Source: WLMZ01 sp037140375
GTDB lineage: Bacteria > Actinomycetota > Acidimicrobiia > Acidimicrobiales > Ilumatobacteraceae
Length of the DNA: 64,000 nt
NCBI GenBank assembly: GCA_037140375.1
Contig: JBAXER010000006.1
Location: 1-64,000, forward strand
Reading direction: 5' to 3'
A model generated the notes under the pieces. It saw only the letters and a list, made by a program, of their open reading frames with translations. It was not told the origin of the DNA and did no database searches. Position numbers and translations under genes: made by a program. Numbering within the stretch: the stretch's first letter is position 1; the number at the start of each line of letters is the position of its first letter. Shown here one piece after another: positions 26,469 through 34,705 of the stretch.

Positions 26469-27103
26469 GCGCTGAGCCTCGCGAAACGAACAAAGTCACC
26501 GGGTTGCAACAGCGAAGGTTGATCGCGGGTGGGGTCGAAAAGCACTGCGTCGGTATGGCCCAACAGGTGCCACCCGCCCGGCGATGTCTGCGGGTAGATA
26601 CCGGCTTGGTCGACGGCGATAGCAACCGAACCGCCGGGCACTCGTACGCGCGGTGTGTCGTGGCGGGGGAGCCAGAGGCGTTGATCAAGGCCGGACAGAT
26701 ATGGAAATGCGCGCGAGAAGCCGAGACAGACAACGGTGTACGTGGAAGCGCAGTGTCGAGCGATGACTTCTTCGCGTGACATCGATACTGCTGCGGCCAC
26801 GTCGTCGAGATCATCACCGTTGTAGGTGACCTCGATGGTGACCTCATTGGCCACTCGCTCTGCCCCAGTGTCGATCGGCAGCACCGAGATCGCCTCGATG
26901 AGAGCGCCCGATGACATGGTTGATTCAACAAGCACTGATCGCCAACCGGGCCTTGCCCGCGCGTCGAGTGGTGATTCGTTGATCGCCCGACACCAGCGCG
27001 AGGCAACCTCACCGTTATCGAAATCGAGCAACACCCCTTGGTTGCCGAAGCGCCGCCAGTTCAGTGCCTCGGCACGTGGCGACGGCACAGAAGGCAATGT
27101 CAC
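26465..27103 (-). CDS. pxpB: 5-oxoprolinase subunit B (KipI-like) protein
   Basis: About 212 aa. The C-terminal half carries the family signature: a YTVVCLGFSRAFPYLSGLD-like region, then PRVRVPGGSVAIA, YPQTSPGGWHLLGHT and LQPGDFVRF. The frame is open to 27463, but the GTG at 27103 overlaps the dienelactone hydrolase stop (GTGA) and fits the family length. PxpB partners PxpC in 5-oxoproline hydrolysis. Confidence 0.82.
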   Translation of the reverse strand: MTLPSVPSPRAEALNWRRFGNQGVLLDFDNGEVASRWCRAINESPLDARARPGWRSVLVESTMSSGALIEAISVLPIDTGAERVANEVTIEVTYNGDDLDDVAAAVSMSREEVIARHCASTYTVVCLGFSRAFPYLSGLDQRLWLPRHDTPRVRVPGGSVAIAVDQAGIYPQTSPGGWHLLGHTDAVLFDPTRDQPSLLQPGDFVRFARLSA

Positions 27104-27816
27104 ATGCCTACTTCGGTAAAGAAGTCGAGCATCGCTCGCCATGAGCGTTCGTCGGTGAGCTTGTCGTACGCGATGCCGGGGATGCCTGCGGCGCTTGCGT
27201 TGGGGTTGGTGAAGCTGTGCACCGCACCGCCATAGATGTTCATTCGCCAATCGACATTGCCCGCGCGCATCTCGGCTTCGAAGTCGGCGCGTTGCGCAGC
27301 AGGAATCATTGGGTCTTCGCTTCCGATACACACCAGAACCTTGGCGGTGATGTTCGTGGCGTCCTGTGGTCGCGCCGTGGCGAGGCCCGAATGAAATCCA
27401 ACCACGGCGAGCAGGTTGGTGCCGCCGCGAGCGAGTTCGAGCGCCATCGTTCCGCCGAAGCAATAGCCGATGGAAGCGACGCGTGATGGGTCTACCTGTG
27501 GCTGGGCAAGCAACACATCGAGACCGGCACGGCCCAAGGCGCGGGTGCGTTCTGGATCGCCCATCAACGCTCCGAGACGGGCCATCATCTCGCCCCTATC
27601 GGCAAGACGCTGCCCGCCGCCGTGGTAGTCGAGAGCGAAGGCCACGTAGCCAAGGTCGGCCAAACGGTTGGCGCGGCCTTTGGCATGATCGTCAATACCG
27701 GGTCCCTCGTGGTTCACGAGAACTGCGGGGTATGTACCGGGAGCGTCAGGCACCGCAAGATGACCGATCATCGTGACGCCATCTACCGAGTAACTGATTT
27801 CTGAAGTGGTTGCCAT
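27100..27816 (-). CDS. Dienelactone hydrolase family protein
   Basis: A 238-aa alpha/beta hydrolase with the DLH catalytic triad Cys119 (SIGYCFGG), Asp168 (GSEDPMIP) and His200 (GGAVHSF). The family opens lactones from aromatic ring degradation, but many members have other ester substrates. TAGAGT (27823-27828) ends 6 nt before the ATG, indicating leaderless transcription. It heads a three-gene operon with pxpB and pxpC, joined by 4-bp overlaps, an unusual partnership. Confidence 0.85.
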   Translation of the reverse strand: MATTSEISYSVDGVTMIGHLAVPDAPGTYPAVLVNHEGPGIDDHAKGRANRLADLGYVAFALDYHGGGQRLADRGEMMARLGALMGDPERTRALGRAGLDVLLAQPQVDPSRVASIGYCFGGTMALELARGGTNLLAVVGFHSGLATARPQDATNITAKVLVCIGSEDPMIPAAQRADFEAEMRAGNVDWRMNIYGGAVHSFTNPNASAAGIPGIAYDKLTDERSWRAMLDFFTEVGM

Positions 27817-27878
27817 GCGGCGACTCTAGTGATTGCGCCGGCGCACGGTGCGGCCTTGTACTGCCTTGCGCCGCTGGG

Positions 27879-28850
27879 TTAGGGGACCAACAACACGCGC
27901 CCGAACGCCTGGCGACTCTCGATGTATCGGTGAGCGGCTTCGGCCTCGGCGAGGGGAAACACGTTGTCGGTGACAACGGTGAGTTGGCCCGCAGCAATTC
28001 GAGCGATGAGACCCTCGATCATCGTGCGGGTGCGCACTGGGTTCATTGCGAGCTCGGCACCAAGGAACACGCCGTGAATCGAACCGTTCTTCATCATGAT
28101 CGGCCAGATCTCGGGGGCCTGCTCTTCGCGGCCTGCCCGACCAACCCAACTCACGCGACCTCGGTAGGCCAATGACGCAATGCTGCCCTCGAGGGTCTTG
28201 CCGCCGACCGAATCGACCACCAAGTTCACACCCTTGCCCTCGGTGAGTCGCATCACCTGGGCGGCCACGTCGGTGTTCGCATAGTTGATGCCGTGGTCCA
28301 ATCCGTATTCGCGGAGTCGATCGAGTCGGTCATCGCTGGATGCCGTTGCGATCACCATCGAAGCGCCCGCTTGCTTGGCGAGTTGAATCGCTGCGAGTCC
28401 GACGCCGCTGGCGCCAGCTTGGATGAGCACGGTCTCGCCCGCTTGGAGGCCGCCGAATTCGAAGAGGCAGTCGTGGGCCGTTCCGAACTCAATAGGGATG
28501 CCAGCTGCGTCGTGCACAGACATCGAGTCGGGCACTGCGAACGCTGATGTCTCAGGGACGCTGACCAATTCGGCGTGGCTACCGAACGCCATTGTTGCCG
28601 CAACTTTTTGGCCCACCTGCAACGTGGTCACCTTGGGGCCGGTTGCGATGACAACGCCGCCCACTTGGTAGCCAACGATGTGTGGGTTGCTTGCCAGCGC
28701 GCCGCCCTGACGATTGAGGACATCGCCACCTTGAATGCCCACGGCACCCACCTGAATGAGCACGCTGTTGTCGCGAATTATTGGGTCGGCAACCTCTTCG
28801 TATCGAAATACTTCGGGTCCGCCGGTGGAGTAGTAAACCGCTGCCTTCAT
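27879..28850 (-). CDS. Zinc-free quinone oxidoreductase-like MDR alcohol dehydrogenase
   Basis: A 323-aa medium-chain dehydrogenase/reductase starting MKAAVYYSTGGPEVFRYEEV. The NADPH-binding loop is GASGVGLAAIQLAKQAGA, and there is no structural-zinc cysteine cluster, as in quinone oxidoreductases. It probably reduces quinones or enals with NADPH. ATG at 28850 is chosen over the longer frame because TAGTGT (28858-28863) ends 7 nt before it. It diverges from deoC with 41 bases between the start codons, so the two promoters overlap. Confidence 0.85.
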   Translation of the reverse strand: MKAAVYYSTGGPEVFRYEEVADPIIRDNSVLIQVGAVGIQGGDVLNRQGGALASNPHIVGYQVGGVVIATGPKVTTLQVGQKVAATMAFGSHAELVSVPETSAFAVPDSMSVHDAAGIPIEFGTAHDCLFEFGGLQAGETVLIQAGASGVGLAAIQLAKQAGASMVIATASSDDRLDRLREYGLDHGINYANTDVAAQVMRLTEGKGVNLVVDSVGGKTLEGSIASLAYRGRVSWVGRAGREEQAPEIWPIMMKNGSIHGVFLGAELAMNPVRTRTMIEGLIARIAAGQLTVVTDNVFPLAEAEAAHRYIESRQAFGRVLLVP

Positions 28851-28891
28851 GCTCGGCACACTACGTGTTTTGCTGCGCCTACGATGAGCCG

Positions 28892-29554
28892 ATGGACCGC
28901 CACGCTGTTGCACAGATGCTTGACCATACGCTGCTGAAGCCCGAGGCAACGCCCGAGCAGGTGGTTGCGCTGTGTCGTGAAGCCGTCGAGCTTCAGGTGT
29001 TTGCGGTGTGCGTTTCGCCGTCGATGGTGGGTGTTGCCCACGCAGCATTGGTGGGCACCACAGTACGCACCGCCAGCGTGGTTGGGTTCCCTTCGGGGGC
29101 TCATCCGGCTGCGGTTGTCGCTGCCGAAGCCGCATCGGCCGTTGCTGCTGGTGCCGATGAGGTCGACATGGTCATCAACCTCGGTTGCGCAAAGGCAGGC
29201 GATTGGGCGGCCGTTGAAGCAGGCATCGCAGCGGTACGCGCCAACGTGCCCGGTCCCGGTTTACTCAAGGTGATCATCGAGTCCGCGGCGTTGAGCAACG
29301 ACGAGATCGTGCTTGCATGTCAGGCAGCGATGCATGCGAACGCTGACTTCGTGAAGACCTCAACCGGTTTTCATCCCACCGGCGGAGCCACTCTCGAGGC
29401 CGTGCGGCTCATGCGTAACACGGTTGGCGCCGCGTGCGGCGTGAAGGCCTCGGGTGGCGTTCGCACCGCTGAGGTTGCTCTCGAAATGATTGCGGCAGGC
29501 GCGAACCGCATCGGCACGTCTTCGTCTGCGGCCATTCTCGACGCACTGAGCTGA
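28892..29554 (+). CDS. deoC: Deoxyribose-phosphate aldolase
   Basis: A 220-aa TIM-barrel class I aldolase that splits 2-deoxyribose-5-phosphate into acetaldehyde and glyceraldehyde-3-phosphate. The Schiff-base lysine is Lys155 in DFVKTSTGF, with Asp92 (EVDMVIN) and Lys185 (GVKASGG) completing the site. TACGAT (28880-28885) ends 6 nt before the ATG. It converges on deoA 15 bases further on; both belong to deoxynucleoside salvage. Confidence 0.95.
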   Translation: MDRHAVAQMLDHTLLKPEATPEQVVALCREAVELQVFAVCVSPSMVGVAHAALVGTTVRTASVVGFPSGAHPAAVVAAEAASAVAAGADEVDMVINLGCAKAGDWAAVEAGIAAVRANVPGPGLLKVIIESAALSNDEIVLACQAAMHANADFVKTSTGFHPTGGATLEAVRLMRNTVGAACGVKASGGVRTAEVALEMIAAGANRIGTSSSAAILDALS

Positions 29555-29569
29555 CCCAAGTTGCGGGGT

Positions 29570-30841
29570 TCAACTGCGCAAGATGTCTGCAATGAGCGGC
29601 GGTGTTTCGATGGGTTCAGGCGCAATAGTGATTGCGTCGATGAGTGCCTCAAGCGCCCCGCCGAGTCGATCGGCATTGTCGATGTGCAACTCGAGAATCG
29701 GTTGACCTTGCTCGACGACCTCACCTGGTTTCGCGAGGCACACCACGCCTGCAATCGGGCTCACCGGATCCTCTTTGCGCGAACGGCCAGCGCCGAGCCT
29801 CCACGCCCCCACGCCCACAGCAAATGCATCGAGACGGGTGATGTAGCCCGATTGTTCAGCCCGAACAATCTCACGTTGCGCCGCAACCGGTATCGGTGCA
29901 TCTGGGTCGCCGCCTTGAGCGCGAATCATCTGGTTCCACACGCCTAGCGCCTGCCCGTTCTGCAGCACCGATGCGGGATCGATATCGATCTTGACAAGCG
30001 TCAACATCTCGCGCGCAAGCGCGAGCGTGATCTCACGAAGGTCGTCGGGGCCGCCGCCATTGAGCGCCTCGATCGACTCGGTGATCTCAAGTGCATTGCC
30101 AGCGCTGCGCCCGAGCGGCGTGTCCATGCGCGACAGCACTGCGGTGGTGCGCACACCATGAGCCGCACCCAGCCGCACCATCGTCTCGGCGAGCTCACGC
30201 GCCTGATCGAGCCGCTTCATAAACGCGCCGCTTCCGAAGGTGACGTTCAGTACAAGCGACTCGGTGCCTTCGGCGATCTTCTTTGACATGATCGACGACG
30301 CGATCAACGGAATCGACTCGACGGTTGCCGTCACGTCTCGCAGCGCATAGAGCTTTCGATCAGCCGGAGCGAGACCCGCCCCGGCTGCGCAGATCACCAA
30401 ACCAATGTCGTGCAATTGGCTCAGCATCTGCTCGGGTGTGAGCGATGCCTGCCATCCGCTGACGGCCTCAAGTTTGTCGAGCGTGCCTCCGGTGTGGCCG
30501 AGGCCCCGGCCCGAAAGCTGCGGCACTGCTGCACCGCAGGCAGCCACTAACGGACATGCAACCAAGCTCACTTTGTCACCGACCCCGCCGGTTGAGTGCT
30601 TGTCGACCGTGGGCCTGCCAACGGTCGACAGGTTCATTCGGTCGCCGCTATCGATCATCGCCGCAGTCCACTCAGACAACTCTGCGGGGTCAAGGCCGCG
30701 GAACACAATGGCCATCAGCATCGCGCTGGCCTGTTCGTCGGCGATGCGGCCGTGGGTGTACGAGTCGATAAACCAGCGGACTTCGGCGTCGCTGAGACGG
30801 CCGCCGTCGCGCTTGGTGCGAATCAGATCTACTGCCTGCAT
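29570..30841 (-). CDS. deoA: Thymidine/pyrimidine-nucleoside phosphorylase
   Basis: About 423 aa, near the usual family length of about 430-440. Recognisable motifs are VDKHSTGGVGDKVSL (phosphate loop), SGRGLGHTGGTLDKLEA (family signature) and SRMDTPLGRSAGNALE. It splits thymidine or other pyrimidine nucleosides with phosphate; its sugar product feeds deoC after conversion to the 5-phosphate. ATG at 30841 matches the family N-terminus (MQAVDLIRTKRDG); the frame extends to 30916 without homology. Confidence 0.93.
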   Translation of the reverse strand: MQAVDLIRTKRDGGRLSDAEVRWFIDSYTHGRIADEQASAMLMAIVFRGLDPAELSEWTAAMIDSGDRMNLSTVGRPTVDKHSTGGVGDKVSLVACPLVAACGAAVPQLSGRGLGHTGGTLDKLEAVSGWQASLTPEQMLSQLHDIGLVICAAGAGLAPADRKLYALRDVTATVESIPLIASSIMSKKIAEGTESLVLNVTFGSGAFMKRLDQARELAETMVRLGAAHGVRTTAVLSRMDTPLGRSAGNALEITESIEALNGGGPDDLREITLALAREMLTLVKIDIDPASVLQNGQALGVWNQMIRAQGGDPDAPIPVAAQREIVRAEQSGYITRLDAFAVGVGAWRLGAGRSRKEDPVSPIAGVVCLAKPGEVVEQGQPILELHIDNADRLGGALEALIDAITIAPEPIETPPLIADILRS

Positions 30842-30921
30842 GCCCCAAGCCTCGCGCAGCTGGAACCGTGTGCTGAACGGACCTCGCTCTTCGCACTTCG
30901 CTATAACGTTGCCCACTAACT

Positions 30922-32016
30922 ATGACGATCACTTCTTCGCGCAGCACCGCACCGGTGCGATACGGCATTATCGGCTCGGGAATGATGGGCTGCGAGCACA
31001 TCCTCGATATCGCCAAGATCGACAACGCCGAGGTTGTCGCGCTCAGCGACCCGGTTCAGTCGTCCCTCGATTTTGCCGCTGCCTGTGCAGGCCGCCCCGT
31101 CGACACGTATCACGATCATCGGGCGTTGCTCGAGCGTGACGATCTCGACGCAGTGGTCATTGCGTCGCCCAACTTCACGCATGCAGCACTGCTTGCCGAC
31201 GTCCTCGCCACAGACCTCGCGGTGATGGTCGAAAAGCCAATGTGCACAACGGTCGCCGACTGTCTCGACGTGCGTCAGCGCGCCGCCGGCCGCGAAGCAA
31301 TGACGTGGGTTGGTCTCGAATACCGCTACATCCCGGTTGTATCCACCTTGCTCCAACAACTCGCTACTGGCGTGTGCGGCACGACGCGCATGGTGTCGAT
31401 TCGCGAGCACCGATTTCCGTTCTTGGTGAAGGTAGGTAACTGGAATCGCTTCAGCGAAAACACCGGCGGCACCTTGGTCGAGAAGTGTTGCCACTTCTTC
31501 GACCTGATGCGATTGGTCGCGGGCGCCGAGCCAACGCGTGTGTTCGCCTCTGGCGGTCAAGACGTGAACCATCTCGACGAGGTCTACGACGGCCGTGTGC
31601 CCGACATCTTGGACAACGCGTTCGTTGTCGTCGACTTCGCCAACGGCGTGCGCGGCGCGCTTGATCTGTCGATGTTCGCCGAGGGCGGCCGATTCGAACA
31701 GGAGATCACGGTGGTAGGCGACAACGCGAAGCTCGAGACCACCTTCCCCGGCAACAGCGTGTTCGTGGGTCGTCGCCATCAGCCCGGCGTTGACGAGGTA
31801 GACGCCCCCACGCCGGCCGACGTTCCCTATCCCGAGTTCCATGGCGGCTCGTCGTATCTCGAGCACCTTCGCTTCATCGAGTGCTTACGCACAGGTTCGC
31901 CCGCCGAGGTCACCGTCGACGACGGCCTCTGGTCGGTTGTGATGGGGGCGGCAGCGCACCGGTCCATCGACGAGGGCCGAGCGGTGCACATCGCCGAATA
32001 CGAGCTCGATCTGTAA
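30922..32016 (+). CDS. Gfo/Idh/MocA family NAD(P)-dependent oxidoreductase
   Basis: A 364-aa protein with an N-terminal Rossmann fold (YGIIGSGMMGCEH), the VMVEKPMC motif of the family at about residues 109-116, and the C-terminal alpha/beta domain (ENTGGTLVEKCCHFFDLMRL). Members oxidise or reduce sugars, inositols or related polyols. The substrate is not evident. A -10-like TATAAC at 30902-30907 lies 14 nt before the ATG. It precedes the metal importer but a likely Zur site separates them. Confidence 0.85.
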   Translation: MTITSSRSTAPVRYGIIGSGMMGCEHILDIAKIDNAEVVALSDPVQSSLDFAAACAGRPVDTYHDHRALLERDDLDAVVIASPNFTHAALLADVLATDLAVMVEKPMCTTVADCLDVRQRAAGREAMTWVGLEYRYIPVVSTLLQQLATGVCGTTRMVSIREHRFPFLVKVGNWNRFSENTGGTLVEKCCHFFDLMRLVAGAEPTRVFASGGQDVNHLDEVYDGRVPDILDNAFVVVDFANGVRGALDLSMFAEGGRFEQEITVVGDNAKLETTFPGNSVFVGRRHQPGVDEVDAPTPADVPYPEFHGGSSYLEHLRFIECLRTGSPAEVTVDDGLWSVVMGAAAHRSIDEGRAVHIAEYELDL

Positions 32017-32049
32017 CAGCAGTTGGCTGTCGGCCCTCGTCTGGCTTTG

Positions 32050-32064
32050 TGGGAATCACTCTCA
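32050..32064. promoter_or_regulatory. Possible Zur box before the znu operon
   Basis: TGGGAATCACTCTCA matches 11 of 15 positions of the actinobacterial Zur consensus TGAAAATCATTTTCA and is an imperfect palindrome. It ends 19 bases before the znuA start and 7 bases before the -10-like TAGAGT (32072-32077), so a bound repressor would block transcription. Confidence 0.5.
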
Positions 32065-32083
32065 TTATGGCTAGAGTGCGGCG

Positions 32084-33031
32084 GTGAAGTTCGTTCGAAT
32101 CGTGCTGCTAGCAACAGGTCTTGTGGCCCTGTCAACGGCTTGCGGTAGCTCGGGAACATCCACATCGTTTGAGCCGGGCAAGGTGAACGTTGCGGCGGCC
32201 CTGTATCCGATCGAAGAGATCGTTCGAGCCGTCGGTGGTTCGCAAGTCTCGCTGGTCGAGCTGATCCCCCCGGGTCAACCAGCGCATGACTACGAGCCCA
32301 CTCCGCGCCAGATCACCGATCTGGAATCGGCCGATGTCGTCTTCTATTTCGGCGGTGGATTTCAACCCGGCGTCGAGAAGGCCGTGGCCTCGCTGCCGAG
32401 CAGCGTGCGCAAGGTCGATCTGCTGAAGAGCGTCGAGCTCATTCCGGTCTCGCAGCAACTCGCTGGCACCGATGGCGCTGTCGATGGCGAGGTGCTTGGC
32501 GACGGCTCTGATCCCCATGTGTGGTTGTCGCCCACCAACATGCAACTGATGGTCGAGCAGGTACGAGCAACGCTGGTTGCCTTCCCTTCGTTCGATGCTC
32601 CTTTGGCCGCCACTGGCGCTGCCTCGTTTACCTCGAGACTGGCCAAGCTCGATGCAGATTTCCGCAGTGGTCTAGCGAACTGCGTGAGTCGAGTGATTGT
32701 TACGGCACACCGAGCGTTTGGTTACGTGGCTCACGATTACAACCTTGAGCAGATCGCGATTGCGGGAGTGTCGCCGACTGACGAGCCATCTGCAAAAACG
32801 CTGCAGGCGATTTCGCGCAGCGCTCAGGACCACAAGGTCACCACGATCTTTTTCGAGACCAACCTGCCCGTCGAGTTATCGAAGATGATCGCCAACGAGG
32901 TTGGTGCCGCCACCGACGTGCTCGACACGATCGAGACATTGTCAAGCGATCAGATCGCCAGTGGAGCCGACTACGTTTCATTGATGCAGTCGAATCTTGC
33001 CGCTCTCGAAAAAGGCCTCGCCTGCTCGTGA
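32084..33031 (+). CDS. znuA: Metal ABC transporter substrate-binding lipoprotein (zinc/manganese)
   Basis: A 315-aa cluster A-I binding protein with lipobox LSTAC (Cys20). The metal ligands are in the expected places: His in QPAHDYEP, His in DPHVWLSP, His in TAHRAFGY, and a late acidic residue. The loop before DPHVW is acidic rather than His-rich, so zinc is likely but manganese cannot be excluded. The GTG start follows TAGAGT by 6 nt, a leaderless promoter, and a Zur-like site lies upstream. The stop overlaps znuC as GTGA. Confidence 0.9.
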   Translation: MKFVRIVLLATGLVALSTACGSSGTSTSFEPGKVNVAAALYPIEEIVRAVGGSQVSLVELIPPGQPAHDYEPTPRQITDLESADVVFYFGGGFQPGVEKAVASLPSSVRKVDLLKSVELIPVSQQLAGTDGAVDGEVLGDGSDPHVWLSPTNMQLMVEQVRATLVAFPSFDAPLAATGAASFTSRLAKLDADFRSGLANCVSRVIVTAHRAFGYVAHDYNLEQIAIAGVSPTDEPSAKTLQAISRSAQDHKVTTIFFETNLPVELSKMIANEVGAATDVLDTIETLSSDQIASGADYVSLMQSNLAALEKGLACS

Positions 33032-33780
33032 GCCACTCACACGACGGCGCAGTGCTCGAGTTGCACGATGTCGGCGTTCGCTACGGCGACCGCGAGGCGT
33101 TGCGCAACGTCACGTTCTCAGTGCGCGCTGGCGAGTTAGTTGGTGTCATCGGGCCCAACGGTGCCGGCAAGAGCACGTTGTTCAAAGCCATTTGCGGCCT
33201 AGTGAATCACTCGGGCGAAGTAGATGTGAACGGCGTTCACTGCCACGATCGAGTCGACCGAATGGACGTTGCATACATCCCGCAGCGCAGCGAGGCCGAT
33301 CTGCTTTTCCCCATCACTGTGGGCGAGTTGGTGATGGCTGGGCGTCGTCGCTTTCGGTCGTGGCATCAGCGCACAACGGTGGCCGATCGCGCTGCGGCCA
33401 TCGAGGCATTGGCAGCGGTGAACCTCTCGGGATACGAGGCACGCTCGTTGTCTGAGTTGTCGGGCGGCCAATTGCAGCGCGCGTACATCGCCCGAGCGCT
33501 TACTCAACAGGCTTCGGTTGTGCTGCTCGATGAAGCGCTCAGCGGCGTGGATCAACCCACCACCATCGAGTTGTTCGACTTGTTCGCCACGCTCAGTAAG
33601 TCGGGCACAACGTTCTTGTTTGCCACTCACGATCTTGCGTTGGCTCGCCATCGGTTCGACCGACTCATCGCTGTGAACGGCACCATCCAAGGTGATGGCT
33701 CTCCCGAGCAGGTTCTGGCGCCGGCAGTACTTGACTCCACATTTGGATCAGGCTCAAGCTCGTCGCAGGGCGGTCACTGA
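33028..33780 (+). CDS. znuC: Metal ABC transporter ATPase
   Basis: A 250-aa ATPase with Walker A GPNGAGKST, signature LSGGQLQR and Walker B VVLLDEALSGVD, typical of the ZnuC/MntB group. It powers import with ZnuA and ZnuB. It overlaps znuA by four bases and its TGA overlaps the ATG of znuB by one base, so the three genes are one operon. Confidence 0.93.
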   Translation: MSHSHDGAVLELHDVGVRYGDREALRNVTFSVRAGELVGVIGPNGAGKSTLFKAICGLVNHSGEVDVNGVHCHDRVDRMDVAYIPQRSEADLLFPITVGELVMAGRRRFRSWHQRTTVADRAAAIEALAAVNLSGYEARSLSELSGGQLQRAYIARALTQQASVVLLDEALSGVDQPTTIELFDLFATLSKSGTTFLFATHDLALARHRFDRLIAVNGTIQGDGSPEQVLAPAVLDSTFGSGSSSSQGGH

Positions 33781-34616
33781 TGCATTGGCTCACCGATCCT
33801 TTCCAGGCTGAGTTCATGCAGCGCGCCTTCATCGCAGCGATCATCATCGGCGTGGTCGCCCCAGTTGTAGGCACTTGGATTGTGCTTCGGCGCATGGCCA
33901 ACCTCGGCGATGCAATGAGCCACGGAACCCTTGCTGGTGTTGGCCTAGCGTACGCAGCGGGCATCAACGTGTTGCTCGGCGCAATTGGCGCGGGCCTCCT
34001 CATGGCAGCGCTGCTGTTGCTGTTTTCGTCGAACCGCCGCATCGGTCAAGAGACAGTCATCACCGTGCTTGGCACAGCGTTTTTCGCTGTGGGTGTAGTG
34101 GTCATCTCGCGCATCGACACCGGTGTCGAGCTGAGTCACTTCTTGTTCGGCCGTCTGCTTACTGTGAGTTGGGGCGACATCTGGCTGAACCTTGCGCTCG
34201 GTGGTGGCACGGTCTTGGTGGTCATGCTGCTCTTCGGCGAGCTGCGTCTCGCTACCTTCGATCACGTGCAGGCAGAGCAGGTGGGTGTACACGTAGAGAT
34301 CGTGCAAGCCGTGCTGGTGCTGCTGCTGTCGGTTGTTGTTGTCATCAGCCTTCGCGCAGTAGGAACCGTGATGTCGGTCACGCTGTTGGTCACCCCTGCT
34401 GCTACCGCTCGACTGTTGGCGCGCACGCTCAAGCAGATGACCTTGATCGGCGTGTTCATTGGTGTTGCCGTTGGCGTGGTTGGGCTGATGATCAGCTACC
34501 ACCTCGACTCCGCGCCGGGTGCCACGATTGGGCTACTTGCAGCGGCCGTGTTTGCCGTGGTGTTTGCGGCCACGTTGCCCCGCCGCAACAAGCACCATCA
34601 CCGCCCCCTGCTCTAA
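33780..34616 (+). CDS. znuB: Metal ABC transporter permease
   Basis: A 278-aa ABC-3 family permease with seven or eight TM helices. FIAAIIIGVVAPVVGTW near the N-terminus, GDAMSHGTLAGVGLAY and the ALRAVGTVMSV(T)LLVTPAATA-like region are typical. It forms the membrane channel of the zinc/manganese importer. It is the last gene of the operon and is followed 19 bases later by a perfect 22-bp hairpin. Confidence 0.92.
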   Translation: MHWLTDPFQAEFMQRAFIAAIIIGVVAPVVGTWIVLRRMANLGDAMSHGTLAGVGLAYAAGINVLLGAIGAGLLMAALLLLFSSNRRIGQETVITVLGTAFFAVGVVVISRIDTGVELSHFLFGRLLTVSWGDIWLNLALGGGTVLVVMLLFGELRLATFDHVQAEQVGVHVEIVQAVLVLLLSVVVVISLRAVGTVMSVTLLVTPAATARLLARTLKQMTLIGVFIGVAVGVVGLMISYHLDSAPGATIGLLAAAVFAVVFAATLPRRNKHHHRPLL

Positions 34617-34635
34617 CCCCCGCCTCAAACCCTGT

Positions 34636-34684
34636 TGCATGGGCGCGATTTGGGACAACTGCTGTCCCAAATCGCGCCCATGCA
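34636..34684. repeat. Perfect 22-bp inverted repeat with 5-nt loop between convergent genes
   Basis: Bases 34636-34657 are the exact reverse complement of 34663-34684, with the loop ACTGC between them. The element fills most of the 89 bases between the convergent znuB and serine hydrolase stops. It could terminate both transcripts, but no T-tract follows on either strand, and a perfect 22-bp stem is longer than a simple terminator needs. A repeated palindromic (REP-like) element is the other main possibility. Confidence 0.8.
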
Positions 34685-34705
34685 GACATTTGCGACGCGA
34701 TCGGG

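Noticed and set aside
27834..27845. TGCGCCGGCGCA palindrome between the DLH and oxidoreductase genes
   Set aside because: Short all-GC palindromes are frequent in GC-rich DNA, and this one is not repeated at other promoters.
29850..29870. Inverted repeat GATTGTTC-N5-GAACAATC as a regulatory or SOS site
   Set aside because: It lies deep inside deoA and has the arms in the opposite order to a LexA box (GTTC...GAAC rather than GAAC-N4-GTTC). It does not recur, so chance within coding sequence is likely.
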